NCBI GenBank assembly: GCA_900540425.1
Contig: UQFU01000031.1
Location: forward strand, 1 to 17,116
Length of the DNA stretch: 17,116 nt
Reading direction: 5' to 3'
DNA from: an uncultured Alphaproteobacteria bacterium
Lineage (GTDB): Bacteria > Pseudomonadota > Alphaproteobacteria > RF32 > CAG-239
A program made the position numbers and the translations under genes. This document shows, piece by piece, positions 13,666 through 17,116 of the stretch (positions are counted from its first letter, which is position 1; each line of letters starts with the position of its first letter). Below the pieces are notes generated by a model. That model did no database searches and was not told the DNA's origin. It saw nothing but the letters and a program-made list of their open reading frames with translations.

Positions 13666-14904
13666 ATGAACAACACAGCATTAAAAATTCAGGAACAATC
13701 AACAGAAAAGTCAGGCGTTTTGCGCCTGACTTTAACTGATTTCAGAAACTATCCGTTTTTGAGAATCAGCGCTGCGCCCGGCCCGGTCATTATTACCGGG
13801 GAAAACGGTTCGGGCAAGACCAACATTCTGGAGGCGATTTCCTTTTTGACGCCGGGGCGCGGATTGCGCAGCGCACGGTTGGCCGACATTAAAAGGATTA
13901 CTCCGGCGTTGGTAACCGACGAATATGCTCCGACGGAGATTGCCAACTTCAGCTGGGCGATTTCGGCAACGGTTCAAAAGGGCTTTGAAGAAATCGAAAT
14001 CGGAACGGCGGCAGAGAAAACTGTCCGCGAAAGCGAGGACGAAAGCCGCAGTTTTGAGCGGCGAATCGTTAAGATAGACGGGAACAAGGTTTCTTCGCAA
14101 AGCGAACTGGGAAAATATGTTTCCGCCAATTGGATTACGCCGCAGATGGATCGGCTGTTTCGGGGCGGTTCGCAACCGCGGCGCAGTTTTCTGGACCGCT
14201 TGGTTTATGCCTTTGATTTGGAGCATGCCCGGCGGACGGCTAATTTTGAACACTGGTACCGGGAGTGGTGCCAGCTGTTGAAAAGCGGACATAATGACAA
14301 TTCCTGGCTGAAAAGCCTGGAAGAAAACATGGCGGCGACCGGCGTGGCGATTGCGGCGGCGCGGCGCGAACAGATTGCCAAGCTCAACCGTTTTATTGAG
14401 ACCGAACCGGACGATATTTTTCCGAACGTGCTTTTGGAACTGGATGGAACGATTGAGCGGCTTTTAGACAAGATGCCGGCGGTCGACGCTGAAGACTATT
14501 ATCAAAACCTGCTGCAAAAACAGCGTCGCAACGTCTTGTACAACGACGGCATCGACGGCGTTAACCGGACGGATTTCAAGGTTTATTACAGAAAAAAAAG
14601 AATGCCGGCCGAACTCTGTTCCACCGGTGAACAAAAGTCTCTGCTTGTCAGCATTATTTTGGCGCAAAGCAAGTGTCAGACGCTGCATCAGGGATTTGCA
14701 CCGGTGTTATTGCTGGACGAAGCTGCGGCACATCTGGACGACCAAAAACGCGAGGCGCTGCTTGAAAAAATCCTTGATTTGCGGACACAGGCCTGGATTA
14801 CGGCCACGACGCCCGAACCTTTTTTGCGCTTAAAAGACGATGCCTTGTTTATGACGGTTCGCAACAACCAGGTTTTCGAAACAAACTTATCTGCCGGAGA
14901 GTGA
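13666..14904 (+). CDS. recF: DNA replication and repair protein RecF
   Basis: RecF is an SMC-like ATPase that, with RecO and RecR, loads RecA at single-strand gaps. The 412-residue protein has LTDFRNYPFLRI near the N-terminus, Walker A GENGSGKTN, GRGLRSARL, the ABC signature CSTGEQKSLLVSIILAQ and Walker B VLLLDEAAAHLDD. It is somewhat longer than the usual 360-390 residues, partly through about 18 extra residues before the first beta strand. ATG 13666 has no clear ribosome site. A TTG at 13720-13722 would give a family-like start (RLTLTDFRNY) and lies in the loop of the hairpin at 13707-13733, so the true start is open. gyrB, a common neighbour, is not next. Confidence 0.95.
   Translation: MNNTALKIQEQSTEKSGVLRLTLTDFRNYPFLRISAAPGPVIITGENGSGKTNILEAISFLTPGRGLRSARLADIKRITPALVTDEYAPTEIANFSWAISATVQKGFEEIEIGTAAEKTVRESEDESRSFERRIVKIDGNKVSSQSELGKYVSANWITPQMDRLFRGGSQPRRSFLDRLVYAFDLEHARRTANFEHWYREWCQLLKSGHNDNSWLKSLEENMAATGVAIAAARREQIAKLNRFIETEPDDIFPNVLLELDGTIERLLDKMPAVDAEDYYQNLLQKQRRNVLYNDGIDGVNRTDFKVYYRKKRMPAELCSTGEQKSLLVSIILAQSKCQTLHQGFAPVLLLDEAAAHLDDQKREALLEKILDLRTQAWITATTPEPFLRLKDDALFMTVRNNQVFETNLSAGE
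13707..13733 (+). terminator. Terminator-like hairpin in the 5' end of recF
   Basis: AAAGTCAGGCG (13707-13717) and CGCCTGACTTT (13723-13733) form a perfect 11-bp stem with a TTTTG loop, 52 bp after the dnaN stop. The arm ends in TTT followed by AA, so the U run is short. It could lower recF expression relative to dnaN or control translation from a TTG in the loop. Confidence 0.45.
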
Positions 14905-14931
14905 TTTTTTTCGTCCGGCATTAACTCAAAA

Positions 14932-14960
14932 TTGACAGTTTCCGGTTATTGTTATAGTAT
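14932..14960 (+). promoter_or_regulatory. Promoter of the EIIA-HPr operon
   Basis: A perfect TTGACA (14932-14937) is 17 bp from TAGTAT (14955-14960), with an overlapping TATAGT. The predicted leader is about 30 nt, with GATGGG as ribosome site for the gene at 14996. Confidence 0.6.
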
Positions 14961-14995
14961 GTTGTTAAATTTATTCAACAAGATGGGAAAAGCTT

Positions 14996-15415
14996 ATGGA
15001 AACGCAATATTACACCCTGATTGAAAAACAGGATTTTTATGAAATCATTGAAAACAAATACGGCGAGTTAGCCATTTTTATTGATGCCCGCGACGGAACG
15101 CCGCAAAATCCGATACTGGAATTTGACGGCAAAAAAACCGCCCTGTTGAAACGGGACGGACGTTTGGCCGTCCGGCTTGACAACATTGACGCCGAAACCA
15201 AAGAGCCGTTGGCCGAGGCGGAATTTGTGATGATTGCCGAGCTGCGGGGAAAGACGGTTGAACGCGTATACGGCGTGCCGGTGGAAAATGTGGAAGAGAT
15301 TGTTTTTGAGGGACGGCAGACCCGGGCTGACGAACTGGTCAAGGCCAAAACCCGCGACGAATTGTTGGCAAGTTTCGGCGCTGTACGTTCTTGGACTAAC
15401 GGAAGCGAAAAATAA
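14996..15415 (+). CDS. Protein of unknown function, first gene of the EIIA-HPr operon
   Basis: I do not recognise this 139-residue soluble protein. It has no signal peptide, membrane segment or Cys. The sequence alternates short strands and charged turns (LAIFIDARDGTPQNPILEFDGKKTALLKRDGRLAVRLDNI), suggesting a small beta-rich domain, followed by VYGVPVENVEEIVFEGRQT and a helical tail (ADELVKAKTRDELLASF). Its stop overlaps the start of the EIIA gene (TAATG at 15413-15417), so the two are translationally coupled and probably work together. In many alphaproteobacteria HPr kinase (hprK) precedes this pair. This protein has no Walker A or HprK signature and is not HprK. The start is supported by GATGGG ahead and a promoter at 14932-14960. 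Confidence 0.75.
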   Translation: METQYYTLIEKQDFYEIIENKYGELAIFIDARDGTPQNPILEFDGKKTALLKRDGRLAVRLDNIDAETKEPLAEAEFVMIAELRGKTVERVYGVPVENVEEIVFEGRQTRADELVKAKTRDELLASFGAVRSWTNGSEK

Positions 15416-15834
15416 TGACTGACAATAAAAACACTTTGGTCGGACTGGTGCTGGTTACGCACGGAAATTTGGCTTTGGAATTTATTTCGGCAATGCAGCA
15501 TGTGGTCGGCAAACAGGAAAAAGTTGCGGCCGTTTGCATCGGCCCAGAAGATGACATGGAAATGCGCCGTCAGGAGATTCTTGACAAAGTCGGCGAAGTT
15601 GACAGCGGCGCCGGAGTGGTGGTTTTGACCGACATGTTCGGCGGAACGCCTTCCAATCTGGCAATTTCGATTATGGATCGGGCCAATGTGGAAATTATCG
15701 CCGGGGTTAACCTGCCGATGCTGATTAAGATTGCAACCCTGCGCAAAGAAAAAAATCTGAAAGAGACCGTTTCCGGTGCTCAAGAAGCAGGGAAGAAATA
15801 CATTAATGTTGCTTCACAATTACTGGGAATGTGA
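15415..15834 (+). CDS. PTS mannose-family EIIA component
   Basis: A 139-residue EIIA of the mannose/fructose (ManX) family, which accepts phosphate from HPr on a His. The phosphorylated His is in LVTHGNLALEF near residue 16. VVVLTDMFGGTPSNLA is the second family hallmark, and VNLPMLIKI matches the usual GxNLPML segment. Only the IIA domain is present: no IIB, IIC or IID gene follows. In alphaproteobacteria such lone EIIA(Man) proteins pair with HPr and HPr kinase in a regulatory phosphorelay rather than in sugar uptake. That role is taken from family knowledge, not shown here. It overlaps the preceding unknown gene by one base and is 3 bp ahead of HPr. Confidence 0.92.
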   Translation: MTDNKNTLVGLVLVTHGNLALEFISAMQHVVGKQEKVAAVCIGPEDDMEMRRQEILDKVGEVDSGAGVVVLTDMFGGTPSNLAISIMDRANVEIIAGVNLPMLIKIATLRKEKNLKETVSGAQEAGKKYINVASQLLGM

Positions 15835-15837
15835 GAT

Positions 15838-16119
15838 ATGAGCGAAGACAATATCTGTTCGGCCACACTTGAAATTCTGAACCGTAAGGGCCTGCATGCA
15901 CGGGCAGCGGCAGCATTTGTAAAAACTGTGGAACAATTTGATGCGGAAGTTACGGTTGAACGCATCGGGCAATGTGTCAGCGGCTGTTCGATTATGGGAC
16001 TGATGATGCTGGCGGCGGCCAAAGGGACGACCATTGACGTCAAGACAAGCGGCAACCAGGCTCAAGAAGCCCTGCATGCCATCAGAGAACTGGTTGGCAA
16101 TAAATTCGGCGAAGAATAA
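15838..16119 (+). CDS. ptsH: Phosphocarrier protein HPr
   Basis: HPr is the small phosphocarrier between PTS enzyme I and EIIA proteins. The 93-residue product has NRKGLHARAAAAFVKT, with the phosphorylated His followed by Ala-Arg as in all HPr, and GCSIMGLMMLAAAKG, where the Ser of SIMG is the usual target of HPr kinase. Both sites are intact, so regulation by an HprK encoded elsewhere is possible. Enzyme I is not in the window. The gene lies 3 bp after EIIA and 8 bp before the methyltransferase start, so all four genes from 14996 probably form one transcript. Confidence 0.95.
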   Translation: MSEDNICSATLEILNRKGLHARAAAAFVKTVEQFDAEVTVERIGQCVSGCSIMGLMMLAAAKGTTIDVKTSGNQAQEALHAIRELVGNKFGEE

Positions 16120-16127
16120 ACTTTTTG

Positions 16128-17051
16128 ATGGCAATCCGCAAGGCAGAAAGAAACAAAACGATTGAGCTGTCTCCCAAGGAGCAGAAGTTTTATGCTGCCC
16201 GTTGTATCAAGCTCAAAGCCAAAGCGGCGCCGGAAGACATTTTCGACAAGACGATTTATCAGGATTCCCTGCGGGCGATTGATTTTTTTCCGGATAAATG
16301 CGTCGATCTGATGGTGGTCGACCCGCCTTATAACCTCACTAAAAATTTCGGTCGCAGCACGTTTAAGGAAACCGACCTTGACAGCTATAAAAAATGGCTA
16401 AACAAATGGCTGAAAAAAACAGTACGCGTCCTAAAAGACAAGGCTTCGGTTTATATTTGCTCCGATTGGAAAACTTCAATTGCAATTCCGGAAATCGCCG
16501 GAAAATATTTTATTTTGCAAAACCGGATTTCCTGGGAACGCGAAAAAGGGCGCGGCGCTCAAAACAACTGGAAAAACTGCCTTGAAGACATTTGGTTTTT
16601 TACGGTGAGCCGGGAATATACCTTTAATCTGGAAGCGGTTAAAATCCAAAAAGAAGTCATTGCCCCCTATCGGGACAGCAGCGGCGCTCCCAAAGACTGG
16701 TTTGAAAACGGAAATAAACGTTATCGGCTGACACATCCTTCTAACGTATGGACGGACATTTCAATTCCCTTTTGGTCAATGCCCGAAAATACGCCGCATC
16801 CGACCCAAAAACCCGAAAAACTGATCGCCAAGCTGATTTTGGCATCAAGCAATCCGGGCGACGTGGTTTTTGACCCTTTTCTCGGCTCGGGAACAACCTC
16901 AGTTACCGCCAAAAAACTGGGACGGCGGTTTGTCGGCATTGAACGAGAAAAAGAGTATGCGGCCCTGGCGGAACGACGCCTGGAACTGGCAGAAACTCAT
17001 CCGGAAATTCAGGGATTTGAAAACGGCATTTTCAAATCACGCAACAGCTAA
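16128..17051 (+). CDS. Beta-class site-specific DNA methyltransferase
   Basis: A 307-residue DNA methylase that probably methylates adenine N6 (cytosine N4 cannot be excluded). Motif IV VDPPYNLTKNFG lies near residue 65, and motif I FDPFLGSGTTSVTAKKLGRRFVGIE near the C-terminus, the order of the beta class (CcrM, HinfI, YhdJ relatives). Between them, SWEREKGRGAQNNWKN and TDISIPFWSMPENTPHPTQKPEKL carry the target-recognition and helper segments. It lacks the extra C-terminal domain of CcrM, so I do not assign GANTC specificity. No restriction endonuclease gene is visible nearby, so it could be an orphan. The start is ATG 16128; a TTG directly before it is an unlikely alternative. There is no clear ribosome site, consistent with coupling to ptsH 8 bp upstream. 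Confidence 0.85.
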   Translation: MAIRKAERNKTIELSPKEQKFYAARCIKLKAKAAPEDIFDKTIYQDSLRAIDFFPDKCVDLMVVDPPYNLTKNFGRSTFKETDLDSYKKWLNKWLKKTVRVLKDKASVYICSDWKTSIAIPEIAGKYFILQNRISWEREKGRGAQNNWKNCLEDIWFFTVSREYTFNLEAVKIQKEVIAPYRDSSGAPKDWFENGNKRYRLTHPSNVWTDISIPFWSMPENTPHPTQKPEKLIAKLILASSNPGDVVFDPFLGSGTTSVTAKKLGRRFVGIEREKEYAALAERRLELAETHPEIQGFENGIFKSRNS

Positions 17052-17116
17052 AAAAGTTTTATACACTTATAGTCAGGTTAATACATCTTGTTTCGGGCGC
17101 TTTAGAGATTAAATCC

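Noticed and set aside
16128..17051. Assignment of the methyltransferase as CcrM
   Set aside because: Motif order agrees, but the CcrM C-terminal domain is absent and the middle segments (WEREKGRGAQNNWKN) differ from CcrM and HinfI enzymes.
17059..17067. TTATACACT as a DnaA box
   Set aside because: A single 8/9 match to the weak E. coli R2 site, beyond the methylase gene, with no companion sites.

Overview
The window looks like a stretch of an alphaproteobacterial chromosome carrying the replication-initiation gene cluster. The order mutM, small secreted protein, enoyl-CoA hydratase, rpsT, dnaA, then dnaN and recF is typical of that class, as are the C-terminal J-domain protein with a CDxPGC...EYRAP N-terminus and the short EIIA(Man)/HPr gene pair. 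Base composition is moderate to low in GC. A family of large secreted Cys-rich proteins and a decayed UbiB homologue suggest an uncultured, possibly host-associated or gut lineage with reduced respiration. That lifestyle is inference.

Layout. (1) 1-157, minus: the first 52 codons of a secreted Cys-rich protein, cut by the window edge, with its promoter (279-307). (2) 406-1065, minus: tsaB (tRNA t6A synthesis), ending in a strong hairpin, divergent from (3) 1161-2858: a membrane-anchored multi-PAS protein with no kinase domain. (4) 2985-3800: a charged protein of unknown function, convergent and abutting with (5) 3801-4361, minus: a J-domain cochaperone. (6) 4430-5545, minus: a degenerate UbiB-like protein, divergent from (7) mutM, followed by a small secreted protein and an enoyl-CoA hydratase/isomerase. 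(8) rpsT has a good promoter and two hairpins behind it. A 492-bp gene-free region then leads to dnaA. (9) dnaA ends in a textbook terminator. (10) 10128-11981: a 617-residue secreted protein with a Cys-rich N-terminal half and a beta-helix-like C-terminal half, inserted where dnaN would normally follow. (11) 11982-12536: a hairpin-rich non-coding stretch with a G10 tract. (12) dnaN and recF, with a terminator-like hairpin inside the start of recF. (13) A probable operon from 14996: unknown protein, mannose-type EIIA, HPr, and a beta-class DNA methyltransferase.

How parts fit together. DnaA, the beta clamp and RecF are the core replication and repair set. MutM repairs oxidised bases and TsaB supports translation. 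EIIA and HPr look like a regulatory phosphorelay, since no sugar permease is present in the window.

The most notable unexplained signal is that the two Cys-rich genes, about 10 kb apart on opposite strands, share an ungapped 61-bp upstream module (279-339 minus; 9975-10035 plus). It comprises a conserved GACAAATTTCCTT box, a conserved AATTATTGCAA block, and a -10 element at identical spacing. This points to a co-regulated family of surface proteins. Other points of interest are the UbiB relic, the kinase-less PAS protein, helically phased GANTC sites upstream of dnaA, and a MutM zinc finger missing one ligand.
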